Assembly (NCBI GenBank): GCA_000974665.1
Contig: BBSY01000003.1
Location: 1,267,001 to 1,331,000, forward strand
DNA from: an alpha proteobacterium U9-1i
GTDB taxonomy: Bacteria > Pseudomonadota > Alphaproteobacteria > Caulobacterales > Aquidulcibacteraceae
Length of the DNA stretch: 64,000 bases
Direction of reading: 5' to 3'
The notes beneath the pieces were generated by a model. The model ran no database searches. It was not told the origin of the DNA and saw only the letters and a list, made by a program, of their open reading frames with translations. Of the stretch, positions 37,194 through 45,470 are shown piece after piece (positions within the stretch are counted from its first letter, which is position 1; each line of letters begins with the position of its first letter). The position numbers and the translations under genes were made by a program.

Positions 37194-38384
37194 CTAGCCG
37201 GTGAGCCCCAGAACGATGATCGCCACCAAGAAGAGTGACGCCGCGATAACGGCGAAGATGAGCATGAAGAATGTGCGCCAAAGCGCCGACCACCAGCCGA
37301 GCGCGTACGCGCCCTTCAAATGGAAGAACGTATGCACCGGCAGTGCGGTTAGGATCAGCCATCCGGTGAGGAAATTCGTGTAGGTGTTCGTCGCGACGAA
37401 TGCGATCAGCACGAACAAGAGCGACGCGAAGCAGAGCGCGTAGAGCGCATAAACCACGTGATCGTAGAGCGTGAGGCCGCGCTTCCAGACGAACAAGAGC
37501 CAGATGAAGGGAAGCGATATCGGCACAAGCAGAAACGAGAATTTGTAAGCCGCCTGTTGGACTTTGTAGAGCGCGAGATCGGGGTTCTCGAGCTTCTTGA
37601 GGATGCGCTCATCGAGCGATGGAAAGCCGGTATTGACTGTAATCTCGCCATTGCGCGCGCCGCGCTGCACTTGCTGCTGCCAAGTTTGATCTTCCTCGGT
37701 GACGGTGACGCCGTCGACGGTGGTCTCGACGGTGACGCCCTCTTGCGTCTCGCCGGATTCGGCCTGCGTGATCGCCGCCTCGACGCGCGCAAGCGCCGCC
37801 TCGCGGCGCGCCACCTCTTCCTGGGCGAGGCGCACTTCCATGCGTGCGAGGCGCTCCTCGAGACCCGCAGGTTGGTTAGGATCGGGATTGGCGAGCTTCT
37901 CGGCGAGTTCGCGCTCGGCTTCCGTCACGTCCTCGCGGGCTTCCGTGAGCGCGGCCTCAGCGCCCGCGCGCGTTTGAGTTCCGTCGAGTTCCAAGTCCGG
38001 CGCGGGGCTGCCGGTGAAGGCAAACACGGCGAACATGAAGAAGATCGTGAATAGGAACAGCGCCAACGGAGAGATGTAGCGTGCACGCTGACCGTAGATG
38101 TAATTTCGCGTCAGCGTGCCGGGGCGAAAGATCACCATTGGCAGCGTACGCCACGCCTTGGTGTCGAAGTGAATCACGCCGTGGAGGAATTCCTCGAACA
38201 CGTGGGCAAGCGTGCGGTGGGCGTGCGCGGCCTGCCCGCAGGCGTGGCAGTACGCACCCTGGAGATCAGACGCGCAATTGAGACATTTGCCGTCGCCGGA
38301 TCCATGCGCCTCGCGCCCCTCAATGGCGCCAGCTACCAGACCCGCCGTCGCCATCGCGCCAGCTGCTTCGAATTCACCGCTCAT
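37194..38384 (-). CDS. DUF3667 domain membrane protein
   Basis: 396 aa. An N-terminal zinc-ribbon-like motif CLNCASDLQGAYCHACGQ (about 34-51), then the DUF3667 signature HVFEEFLHGVIHFDTKAWRT, one membrane segment (about 107-128), a long charged coiled-coil region (145-245), and four further membrane segments to the C-terminus. Function unknown; family found in many proteobacteria and Bacteroidetes. It lies 45 nt downstream of the TIR-associated small gene. Confidence 0.87.
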   Translation of the reverse strand: MSGEFEAAGAMATAGLVAGAIEGREAHGSGDGKCLNCASDLQGAYCHACGQAAHAHRTLAHVFEEFLHGVIHFDTKAWRTLPMVIFRPGTLTRNYIYGQRARYISPLALFLFTIFFMFAVFAFTGSPAPDLELDGTQTRAGAEAALTEAREDVTEAERELAEKLANPDPNQPAGLEERLARMEVRLAQEEVARREAALARVEAAITQAESGETQEGVTVETTVDGVTVTEEDQTWQQQVQRGARNGEITVNTGFPSLDERILKKLENPDLALYKVQQAAYKFSFLLVPISLPFIWLLFVWKRGLTLYDHVVYALYALCFASLLFVLIAFVATNTYTNFLTGWLILTALPVHTFFHLKGAYALGWWSALWRTFFMLIFAVIAASLFLVAIIVLGLTG

Positions 38385-38429
38385 CGCCCGACCTTCCCCC
38401 TGTCGTGCTTAGCCTCTCGCAATCGGGCT

Positions 38430-38807
38430 TCAAGCCCGCGCATCCCGCCGCGATGGGCCCGACGTGGACGTTTCGTCTTCCGCGCGCGCGATGTAGCCCA
38501 ACGGCCCGCGCATGACAGCCATTGCTTCGCGCGTTGGACGGGCCGCGGGCGGCGCCTTGATCGCATCGGCCGTCAGCGTGATCAACGCTTCATCCTCCAG
38601 CGCCAGCGTCGCCAAGCCCTCGGCCTCCTCAATCGTGCGCGCCCATACGTAGACCGCCGTAACCGCGCCGACGTAGCGTTCGGGCCATTGCTTGGCGCGG
38701 CGGTCAAACTCGGCTTCCACCACCACACGCCAAAACGGCATGCGCGCGCGGACGAGCTTCCAGCGATGGAGCGCCGCCCAGAAGCCGCTCGGACCGCGCT
38801 TCAGCAT
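38430..38807 (-). CDS. hypothetical protein coupled to a TIR gene
   Basis: 125 aa, not recognised. Start overlaps the stop of the TIR gene (TGATG; GTG at 38810 also possible), so it is translationally coupled. Basic N-terminus, a central hydrophobic/aromatic strand-helix stretch (YVGAVTAVYVWARTIEEAEG, given in part) and a Ser/Asp/Arg tail. Tight coupling makes it a candidate partner, regulator or antitoxin of the TIR protein (inference). Confidence 0.65.
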   Translation of the reverse strand: MLKRGPSGFWAALHRWKLVRARMPFWRVVVEAEFDRRAKQWPERYVGAVTAVYVWARTIEEAEGLATLALEDEALITLTADAIKAPPAARPTREAMAVMRGPLGYIARAEDETSTSGPSRRDARA

Positions 38808-39940
38808 CACGCGGCCTCCAACAAACGCAGCACAGCGGCGGGGCGTTCAGCTTCCGGCGTCTCGAACAGTTTCAGGAACTGAACGCCAGCGAAGAAATAC
38901 TCGAAATCCTCGGGTGGCGTTGCGTCCTCGACGAACACCGGCACCAGCTTCTTGTGGTAGCGATCGGCGAGATAAATCTCGCGCTTGACGTGATCACTCT
39001 CGAACGCAGCCTTCGAGCACATCACCAGCACGCCCTTGGCGGACCTGATCGCGCGTACGATTTCACCGGCCCAACCATCGCCGGCGGCGATGCCTTGCTG
39101 ATCGACCCAGAATTTACGGCCCTCTGCTTTCGCCGCTTCGATCACCGGCATCACTTTGTCCGAGTTGGCGCGCGCATAAGACACAAATACGGCGTCGTCC
39201 TGCGGGGGCGCGGGCGCCTCCTCGGGCTCCGCGTCGGAAGCTGCTGCCCCGCTCCCGGCGCGTGGGCGCGTGAACATACTGGCGACCGACGCCGCGATGG
39301 CGCCGAACATGACGAGGATCGCGGCGAGGAAGAGCCACATCGTGACGCCGCCCGGCAGACCGTAGCGCACACCGAATGCGTCAATCCCGGCGAGCAGATC
39401 GGCGAACGTGCCAGGCGTTGGGCCGATGCGATTGGCGAGCCAAATCGACACGCTGGCCGCGAGTGCAAGCAGGCCGGGCAGGATCATGGCGATCGTCAGC
39501 AACGCCCCGCCCATGCCGCTTCTGCGCGCTGTGGGCTGCGGCGGCGAAGCGGGTGGCGCACCTTGCGGGCGCGGCGCCCGCAGCAATGTTTGGATTTGGT
39601 TGGCGAGTTCGTTCCACTTGAACTCACGTTGTGCTTCGAAGCTCGCGTCCACTGCGGGCAGATCACGCAAGCCCACCGGCGCGAAGGCGTGGTCGAGCTT
39701 CACCAGGATGAGCCGATTTTCCGTCCAGGCATCGAGCGCACGCTGTTCCAGCCGCAAACGGTGTGGCGAGAACACGAAGTCTTGCGAAAGCAGCAAGATA
39801 AACACATCGCTCGATTGCAGCGGCCGCAATGCAGTTTGACCGTCGTCGAGCTCGGAGAAATGCCCGCGGCGCTCCAGGAATTTTTCCAGCCCTTCGGCGG
39901 CGTCCTGGTTCTTGGGCGCGTGGGCGATGAACACGGTCAT
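38807..39940 (-). CDS. membrane protein with two TIR domains
   Basis: 377 aa. N-terminal degenerate TIR-like domain (1-120: FIAHAPKNQDAAEGLEKFL, SSDVFILLLSQDF, RLRLEQRALDAW), a Pro-rich linker, two membrane segments (144-170 and 197-223), an acidic linker, then a canonical TIR domain (248-377: AVFVSYARANSD, KFWVDQQGI, VLVMCSKAAFES). Glu321 in HVKREIYLA is placed as the catalytic Glu of TIR NADases; the N-domain has Glu65 in the comparable place. Both TIR domains should be cytoplasmic. First gene of a seven-gene reverse operon ending at 34727. Confidence 0.85.
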   Translation of the reverse strand: MTVFIAHAPKNQDAAEGLEKFLERRGHFSELDDGQTALRPLQSSDVFILLLSQDFVFSPHRLRLEQRALDAWTENRLILVKLDHAFAPVGLRDLPAVDASFEAQREFKWNELANQIQTLLRAPRPQGAPPASPPQPTARRSGMGGALLTIAMILPGLLALAASVSIWLANRIGPTPGTFADLLAGIDAFGVRYGLPGGVTMWLFLAAILVMFGAIAASVASMFTRPRAGSGAAASDAEPEEAPAPPQDDAVFVSYARANSDKVMPVIEAAKAEGRKFWVDQQGIAAGDGWAGEIVRAIRSAKGVLVMCSKAAFESDHVKREIYLADRYHKKLVPVFVEDATPPEDFEYFFAGVQFLKLFETPEAERPAAVLRLLEAA

Positions 39941-40068
39941 GGGGAGCGTCTTAGCATGGCGCCTCGGTTCGGCCAGGGCCGCTTCAGCGGCTCAGCGCGC
40001 TCAATGGTCGATCTGTTGCATCCAAGTCAGGGTGCGGCGCGCATCCTTATGACGCGGAGGGAAAATCC

Positions 40069-41193
40069 ATGTTTCTGCGTCGGTTCGCACCGGTTCTGTT
40101 GGCGGCGTTGGCTTACTCACAGGCGGCTGCGGCGGAGGTTGTGATCACGATCAACACCTCAATGGCGGATCGGACCCTGGCGCTGGTGTGCTCCGGCGCC
40201 GAGGTCGACGAGACGGCGGTGCGCGCTTCAGAGGTCGTGCAAGCGCAAATCCAGCACAATCTACGGCTCCGGGACACTGCAACGATGGATGCGTACGTGG
40301 CGGCGTTGCGTGCAGCCTCGGCGTGCCAGGCGCCAGCGGACGACCCGTTTCGCATCGGCGATGTGATCGCCAACCGCGCCGCCTACCGCACCAAGATCGA
40401 TGCGCTCAAGGTGCGCCAAGACGAGATCGCCGCGGTGGCGGCGGCGCGCATCGAGCCGTACCTGCCAGCAGGCATGGATTATCGCGGCGACGTGGTGCTG
40501 GCGGTGCCGTATTTTTCGTGCGGCGGCTTTGCCGCGCGCGGCCGCTTCTTCATCGACGTACGCTGCCTCGCTGACGATATCAGCGCTGATAACGAAGCCC
40601 TGACCATGCTGGTGACGCACGAAACCTTTCACGCGATCCAGGAACAGGTCTTGTTTCAGCCAGAAGTTGGCCCGAACACGACGACGCACGGCGCGCTTGA
40701 GAGCCTCTTCAGCGCGCTGATCACCGAAGGAACGGCCACCTATGTCGGTCGGGCAGACGCGGTCATGCCAGCCACGGGCGGGGGCATGCTGACGCAGATC
40801 AACCGCCGCTTCGCGGGCGACAACGCCCAGCGCATGCGCGCCAATTTTTCGCTGCTGACCATGCTGTTCGACCATGTTCGACGGGCCCGCGACCCGGAAC
40901 CGACCGTGCGCGATGCGTATTCGATCGGCTTCTCCGGCGGGACCTACCAGGAAATGGGATATTTCGTCGGCGCGCAAATGGCCGGCGACATTGAGCGCGC
41001 GTGGGGCCGAGACGCCCTTGTCTGCGTGATGCGCCTGCCGCCCGAGCAATTCGTGCTCGCGCACGACGCGGTCGCGGCGGCATCGACGGCGGACCCCGCC
41101 CTGCTCCGCCTGGGCCCGGCTGCGGAGGACGCGGCGCGTTACGTGGCCCGGCGGCGCGGCGGTCAGCACGGGTACGCCGCCTGTCGAGGGTAA
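40069..41193 (+). CDS. secreted gluzincin-like putative metalloprotease
   Basis: 374 aa with a signal peptide (AAAAE near 22) and SD GGAGG before ATG 40069. The motif VTHETFHAIQ (about 183-190) is an H-E-x-x-H zinc site, and ITEGTATYVG about 35 residues on supplies a third Glu ligand, as in gluzincins of the DUF5700/DUF2268 type. The C-terminal half has YQEMGYFVGAQMA, also seen in such families. Substrate unknown; acts outside the cytoplasm. Confidence 0.8.
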   Translation: MFLRRFAPVLLAALAYSQAAAAEVVITINTSMADRTLALVCSGAEVDETAVRASEVVQAQIQHNLRLRDTATMDAYVAALRAASACQAPADDPFRIGDVIANRAAYRTKIDALKVRQDEIAAVAAARIEPYLPAGMDYRGDVVLAVPYFSCGGFAARGRFFIDVRCLADDISADNEALTMLVTHETFHAIQEQVLFQPEVGPNTTTHGALESLFSALITEGTATYVGRADAVMPATGGGMLTQINRRFAGDNAQRMRANFSLLTMLFDHVRRARDPEPTVRDAYSIGFSGGTYQEMGYFVGAQMAGDIERAWGRDALVCVMRLPPEQFVLAHDAVAAASTADPALLRLGPAAEDAARYVARRRGGQHGYAACRG

Positions 41194-41249
41194 CATCACC
41201 CCTCATTGCGCCTTAACGAACCGGGCCTATCGTTAGCCCCGGTCACCCC

Positions 41250-43025
41250 ATGAAGCCTCGTCTTGCCGAAATACCGTTTTTAAGCGCCGCAGACCCCGAT
41301 CTGCTGGCGGCGATGGACGATGAGACGGAATGGTTTTCCGTCCCGGCAGGCTGGTCGGTGCTGAACGCGGGTGCGGCGCCCGATGGGGTCTGGTTTCTCG
41401 TTTCCGGGTCTCTGGCGGCGTTCAAGCCGGTAGATCGTGGCGACCACCAATTGCTCGGCTATATCCGCCCCGGCGAGCCGGTGGGCGAAATGGCGCTGAT
41501 CGCCCGCGAGCCACACTCGGCCAGCGTCTTCGCGATGCGCGACAGCGAATTGCTGAAGCTATCGCCGTCCGCGTTCGAGCGCTTGGTGCAACTTCATCCC
41601 AAGCTCATGGAGCACATGGCGCGGCTCATGCTGACGCGCGCGCGCGCCAACAACCGCTCAAGCCCGCGCGCCGAACCGAAGGTGTACGCCTTCATCGCCA
41701 CGTCGCCGACCATCGATCTGATGTTGCGCGCCAAGACGTTGCAGGCGGCGTTGAAGCGGCTGGGCAAACGCGTGGCCATCATTGGCGAAGAAAGCCAGGG
41801 CATGGAGAGCGTCTGGTATGACGCGCTCGAACACGACAACGACGCCGTATTCCTGATCACGCCCATCGCCGACACACATTGGTTCCGCACCTGCCTGCGG
41901 CAGGCCGATCGCATCTGGTTGTTCGCACGCGCCGATGCGCGCCCATCGCTGCCGCTGCTGCCGACGGAGGAGCCATCGCCGGCGCGGCAATTCCGGCTGA
42001 TCGACGTCGTGCTGCTGCATCACGGCATGGACCGCAAAGCCGCCGGCACGAACGAATGGCGCGAAGCGTGCGATGCGGCGCGGCTGTTCCATTGGCGCGG
42101 CGTCGACGACGCCGACAGCGCACGGCTGGCGCGTGTGATCGCCGGGCGCTCGATCGGCCTCGTGCTTTCGGGTGGCGGCGCCCGCGCTTACGCCCACATC
42201 GGCGTCGTAAGAGCGCTGCGCGAAGCGGGCCTGCCCTTCGACGTTGTCGGCGGCACCTCGATGGGCGCGATCATCGCCGCGTGCGTGGCGATGGGGTGGG
42301 ACGACAACGAGATCGAATGGCGCATCCGCAAAGCGTTCGTGGAGAGCAATCCGCTGGGCGATTACATGCTGCCGGTTGTCGCGCTGACGCGCGGACGTCG
42401 CGTGGAGGACCGGCTGCAAGAGCATTTTGGCGAGACGTTGATCGAGGACCTCACGGTCCCGTTTTTCGCGGTATCGACCAATCTGGCGCAGAACGCCATC
42501 CGCGTGCATCGCGGCGGCACGCTGCGGAAAGCACTGCGTGCGTCGATTTCCCTCCCGGGCATTCTGCCGCCGGTCGTTGACGGGCCACAAAGCCTGCTGG
42601 TGGACGGCGCGGTGCTGAAGAATTTCCCGGTGGATATTCTGAAGGACATGCATCGCGGGCCGATCATCGGCGTCGACGTAGCGCGACGCGACACCATCGA
42701 CCCCGAAGATTTCCGCGACCCGCCGGGTTTCTTCGGCTGGATCGCCGCGCACGGCCTGCAAGCCCCGCCGCCGATGGTATCGCTGTTGATGCGCGCGGCG
42801 ACCATCGCCGTCGATCCGTGGGAGGGTCGCTCCGGCGCAGACATGCTGATCGCGCCGGAAATGGCCGACATGGATATGCGCGAATGGAAGCGCTTCGACG
42901 ACGTGGTCGCTGCCGGCTACGAAGCAGCGGTGGACGCTCTCCAACGCCCGCACGGCCTCTTCCAGACAAGCGGCCCCGAAGTCGGCGACTGGACGACGAA
43001 CGACACGCTCGAAGCAGCCGAATAA
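41250..43025 (+). CDS. cyclic-nucleotide-binding patatin-like phospholipase
   Basis: 591 aa. N-terminal cNMP-binding domain (about 1-130; GEPVGEMALIAREPHSASV contains the phosphate-binding cassette) followed by a linker and a C-terminal patatin domain: oxyanion GGGARAYAHIGV (about 308), nucleophile elbow GTSMG (about 335) and catalytic Asp in VDGAVLKNFP (about 451). This is the RssA/NTE-like arrangement, a lysophospholipase or phospholipase possibly gated by a cyclic nucleotide. An inverted repeat TAACG/CGTTA lies 20-40 nt upstream. Confidence 0.93.
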   Translation: MKPRLAEIPFLSAADPDLLAAMDDETEWFSVPAGWSVLNAGAAPDGVWFLVSGSLAAFKPVDRGDHQLLGYIRPGEPVGEMALIAREPHSASVFAMRDSELLKLSPSAFERLVQLHPKLMEHMARLMLTRARANNRSSPRAEPKVYAFIATSPTIDLMLRAKTLQAALKRLGKRVAIIGEESQGMESVWYDALEHDNDAVFLITPIADTHWFRTCLRQADRIWLFARADARPSLPLLPTEEPSPARQFRLIDVVLLHHGMDRKAAGTNEWREACDAARLFHWRGVDDADSARLARVIAGRSIGLVLSGGGARAYAHIGVVRALREAGLPFDVVGGTSMGAIIAACVAMGWDDNEIEWRIRKAFVESNPLGDYMLPVVALTRGRRVEDRLQEHFGETLIEDLTVPFFAVSTNLAQNAIRVHRGGTLRKALRASISLPGILPPVVDGPQSLLVDGAVLKNFPVDILKDMHRGPIIGVDVARRDTIDPEDFRDPPGFFGWIAAHGLQAPPPMVSLLMRAATIAVDPWEGRSGADMLIAPEMADMDMREWKRFDDVVAAGYEAAVDALQRPHGLFQTSGPEVGDWTTNDTLEAAE

Positions 43026-43072
43026 ACTAGCGTAGCGCGATAGCGCCGCTATGGTCCCGCGCCGAGGGACTG

Positions 43073-43651
43073 ATGCGAAACCTTTTCTCCGCCGCCGCGC
43101 TGTTTGCGCTCGCCGCCTGCGGCCAAACCGAAACCGGCGCGCCCGCTGCCTCCACTTCTACTTCCGCCTGCGCGCGAGAGGCGACCCACGAGATCAGCTG
43201 GAGCAGCGAGGACGCGGCCGACATCGTCACCGCCAGTTCAAGCGGCCCGAGCTGCGCGCAAGCCGTGGTGACATTGATCGCTCGCGACGCGGACGGCGAT
43301 CCGCTGCTGGCGTTCTCCTCCAGTTATTACGATCTCACCGCCGGCGGCGTTGGTCCGGAGGGGCCGGCGGCGGTGTCGGACGAACAGATGGATACGTTCC
43401 TGCAAGGCTGGGCCAATGTTTCGCTCATGCCGTCCAGCGAATTGCCGGAATGGCGCGAAGGCGCTGCGACGCTCACGGAAAGCGTGCAGGGCTTTTCCTA
43501 CGACACGCCGTTTGGCCGTGAGGCTTATGAGATGCTGCGCACGAGCGGCCAGACGCTGCTGTGCTACGCCGCTTCGGCCGAAGGCTCGCAATGCCTGATC
43601 ATGGATCCAGCTACGCAAAGCTCAATTCCATTCGTGGCGTTCGGCCCGTGA
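43073..43651 (+). CDS. putative lipoprotein
   Basis: 192 aa, lipobox LAAC at about residue 16. The mature part contains six cysteines; NLFSAAALFALAACG is followed by a Thr/Ser linker and a domain with HEISWSSEDAADIVTA. Homologous in layout to the next gene, with which it shares the segment around the terminal cysteine-containing strand. SD GAGGG before ATG 43073. Function unknown; its stop overlaps the downstream start (GTGA). Confidence 0.75.
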   Translation: MRNLFSAAALFALAACGQTETGAPAASTSTSACAREATHEISWSSEDAADIVTASSSGPSCAQAVVTLIARDADGDPLLAFSSSYYDLTAGGVGPEGPAAVSDEQMDTFLQGWANVSLMPSSELPEWREGAATLTESVQGFSYDTPFGREAYEMLRTSGQTLLCYAASAEGSQCLIMDPATQSSIPFVAFGP

Positions 43652-44181
43652 GGCTGCCGCTTGTTTGCGCCGCGCTGGCGTCGCTTCTCTCGTGCGCGCC
43701 GCAAGAGCGTGCGGGTGCATGCGATGTGCGGCATGAGCGGGAGGTGATGTTCGCCAATGGCGGCGCGCAAGAAACCGTCACCGCGCGCGCGTTCGGCGCA
43801 TCGTGCGACAAAGCCATCGCACTCTACACGATCCATGATGGTGAGGGCCATCCGGTGTGGTCGTGGACTGCGCCGATGGCGCGCGCGTTCGGCGATCAAT
43901 TCGCCGCCGCCGAAGAAGAACAATTGACCACGTTCATTGAACGCTGGGCGCAGCCGCACATCACGACCACTGAGGAAGCTCCGCCTTGGGGTGCGCTGGA
44001 GCCTGGACAAACCACGCTCGACGAACTCACCTACGACGACCTGCGCGCGCGCAACCTGCCGATGCTGTGCCATCTCACAAGCGTCGCGCGCGAAAGCTGT
44101 GTGTTCTGGGAACCGGCGGCCGGCGGCGCCGGGCTGCTTTACGAACGCCTCGCCACCGCGGCCGAGGAAGAAGCGGGCTAG
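43648..44181 (+). CDS. putative lipoprotein, paralogue of the preceding gene
   Basis: 177 aa from GTG 43648, overlapping the previous stop. Lipobox LLSC at about residue 15. Shared features with the upstream protein: C-[DA]-x-R-[HE] near the mature N-terminus, HEREVMFANGGAQETVTARAFG aligned to its HEISWSSEDAADIVTASSSG (both in part), and a conserved penultimate cysteine (LCHL/LCYA). A tandem duplication of an uncharacterised envelope lipoprotein. Confidence 0.72.
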   Translation: MRLPLVCAALASLLSCAPQERAGACDVRHEREVMFANGGAQETVTARAFGASCDKAIALYTIHDGEGHPVWSWTAPMARAFGDQFAAAEEEQLTTFIERWAQPHITTTEEAPPWGALEPGQTTLDELTYDDLRARNLPMLCHLTSVARESCVFWEPAAGGAGLLYERLATAAEEEAG

Positions 44182-44328
44182 CCAAACACGCGCTTGAGTG
44201 CTTGGCGCTGCCCGTGGCGCGCGCGAATTTCGCCGCCGTCGCGTAAGCGCCGCACTTCATCGCGTCACGCAGCACATCTTCACCATCGCCCTTTTCGCGC
44301 GCCGAAATCGCACCTACCTTTCTCGTCA

Positions 44329-44345
44329 CCGGCGGCTTGCGCCGG
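44329..44345 (+). promoter_or_regulatory. hairpin just upstream of a super-SD peptide gene
   Basis: CCGGCG (44329-44334) pairs with CGCCGG (44340-44345) around GCTTG. It ends 6 nt before the extended Shine-Dalgarno of the 26-aa gene and could insulate or regulate ribosome loading. Confidence 0.35.
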
Positions 44346-44367
44346 CATTTAAGAAAGGAGGTGATCC

Positions 44368-44448
44368 ATGTCTCATTGTCACCAGTTGGGGATGATTACA
44401 CAGGCTTGGACCACCTCGAGCGCGAGCTCGGCGGGGGCTAAGGCCTAA
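44368..44448 (+). CDS. 26-aa peptide with fully extended Shine-Dalgarno
   Basis: Short ORF from ATG 44368 to TAA 44446-44448 encoding MSHCHQLGMI followed by TQAWTTSSASSAGAKA. The 16 nt before it (44352-44367) match the complete reverse complement of the 16S rRNA 3' tail, with AGGAGG placed 6 nt from the ATG. A hairpin terminator follows 30 nt after the stop. The peptide is Ser/Thr/Ala-rich with one Cys and two His; no family recognised. A secreted or modified peptide, a leader, or an rRNA-binding decoy RNA are all possible. Confidence 0.5.
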   Translation: MSHCHQLGMITQAWTTSSASSAGAKA

Positions 44449-44477
44449 CGCTTTTCGTCCTCGGGGACAGACAATGG

Positions 44478-44509
44478 AGAGGCCGCTTCGGGACGCCGGG
44501 GCGGCCTCT
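44478..44509 (+). terminator. hairpin terminator after the 26-aa gene
   Basis: Perfect 9-bp stem AGAGGCCGC (44478-44486) / GCGGCCTCT (44501-44509) with a 14-nt loop, followed by TATCATT. The U-tract is short, so efficiency is uncertain. Confidence 0.6.
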
Positions 44510-44511
44510 TA

Positions 44512-44980
44512 TCATTGCGGCGCTTGGAAGTCGCGAATGACGTAGCCCGCGATACGCTAGGCGCCATCGACGCGCCCCAGAAACCATGTCGTCTCTTCGT
44601 CCGCCCAGCGGCGGAACGGTTGGCGCCGGTATCGCGGCTGACGATCACCGCCGCGTCGCCACGGATGCTCACCGACACAATTTCTGAAGCGCTATGGTGG
44701 GGGCCCGCTTCGCGCAAGTAGTTCGCCGGCCAATCGGCCAAGCCAGGCCTTACGCGAAATAAATGTGCGCGCACGCGATTGTCGGCCGCACCGGCACTGC
44801 TCTCATCGGCAATAAGAAGCTTGGGCCGAGCGCCTCGGCAGCAGCCTCTGGCCGGTTTTCAGACAACGCCAAATGAAAGCCGTTCAGCACGCTCACCACA
44901 TCGGCGCGCTCATCGGCACGCGCGGGCGCGGCGCAACCGACAGCCAACAAAAGCGCGAGCGCGATGGCGAGTGTTCTCAT
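44512..44980 (-). pseudogene. decayed NTF2/DUF4440-like exported protein gene
   Basis: An N-terminal signal with lipobox-like VGCA (ATG 44980) continues as DVVSVLNGFHLALSENRPEAAAEALGPSF, then the frame breaks near 44813-44818 and resumes one base off as ADESSAGAADNRVRAHLF. A second shift near 44610-44615 is needed to reach RRWADEETTWFLGRVDGA, an in-frame TAG interrupts, and RIAGYVIRDFQAPQ follows to TGA at 44512. Joined, the pieces give a NTF2-like fold of about 155 aa. Three lesions make it a clear pseudogene unless the assembly is wrong. Confidence 0.75.
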
Positions 44981-45055
44981 GGCGCCATGCCCGCGCCTCG
45001 GCGCCGGTTCGATCAACGCCATTGCGTTCAAAGGCGCCCCCGCCGCGACGGACGC

Positions 45056-45358
45056 CTAACGCCTATGCGTCCCCTTCTTCGCGGCGCTCTTTCGCTTCGA
45101 GGCATTGCGCTTGCGGGTCGCGGCAGCCTTCTTCGCCGCCTTCTTGCGCGCAGCCTTCTTGGCGGGGATAGGGCTATCCTCGACATAGTCCGGCTTGCCC
45201 TTGCGCTTGGTGGACGCGAACTCGTCAAGCTGCTTTTCGCTCATCGAATCGTACATCTGCTTTGATGCGCCCTTGAGAGCTGCGCGTTTGGTTTCGCCGC
45301 GTTTGGCGGCAAGCGCTGCGCCTGCGGCTTTCTGTTGGGCTTTGGATTTGGCGGGCAT
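45056..45358 (-). CDS. DUF3008 family basic protein
   Basis: 100 aa from ATG 45358 (SD GGAG). The N-terminal two thirds, PAKSKAQQKAAGAALAAKRG and GASKQMYDSMSEKQLDEFAS with TKRKGKP, are the DUF3008 signature. The C-terminal third is a Lys/Ala/Arg tail (KKAARKKAAKKAA) resembling histone H1-like tails, suggesting nucleic-acid contact. Small stress-associated proteins of this type are common; role unproven. Confidence 0.88.
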   Translation of the reverse strand: MPAKSKAQQKAAGAALAAKRGETKRAALKGASKQMYDSMSEKQLDEFASTKRKGKPDYVEDSPIPAKKAARKKAAKKAAATRKRNASKRKSAAKKGTHRR

Positions 45359-45407
45359 GGGGTCTCCTTGAGCCCCCGCGCGACGCCGATCCAAGCGCAT
45401 GCGCGTG

Positions 45408-45437
45408 AAAAAAATGAGGCGGGATTGCTCCCGCCTC
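45408..45437 (-). terminator. rho-independent terminator of spmX
   Basis: 9-bp stem GAGGCGGGA (45416-45424) / TCCCGCCTC (45429-45437) with TTGC loop; on the minus strand it is followed by ATTTTTTT (45415-45408). It lies 34 nt after the spmX stop at 45471. Confidence 0.85.
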
Positions 45438-45470
45438 TAGGATGACCAGCACTCAAAACCTGAAACGCGA

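Noticed and set aside
44338-44380. Fragment of a 16S rRNA gene in reverse orientation (GGATCACCTCCTTTCT on the minus strand)
   Set aside because: The match is limited to the anti-SD tail and stops exactly at an ATG; the neighbouring conserved 16S sequence is absent, so an extended SD explains it better.
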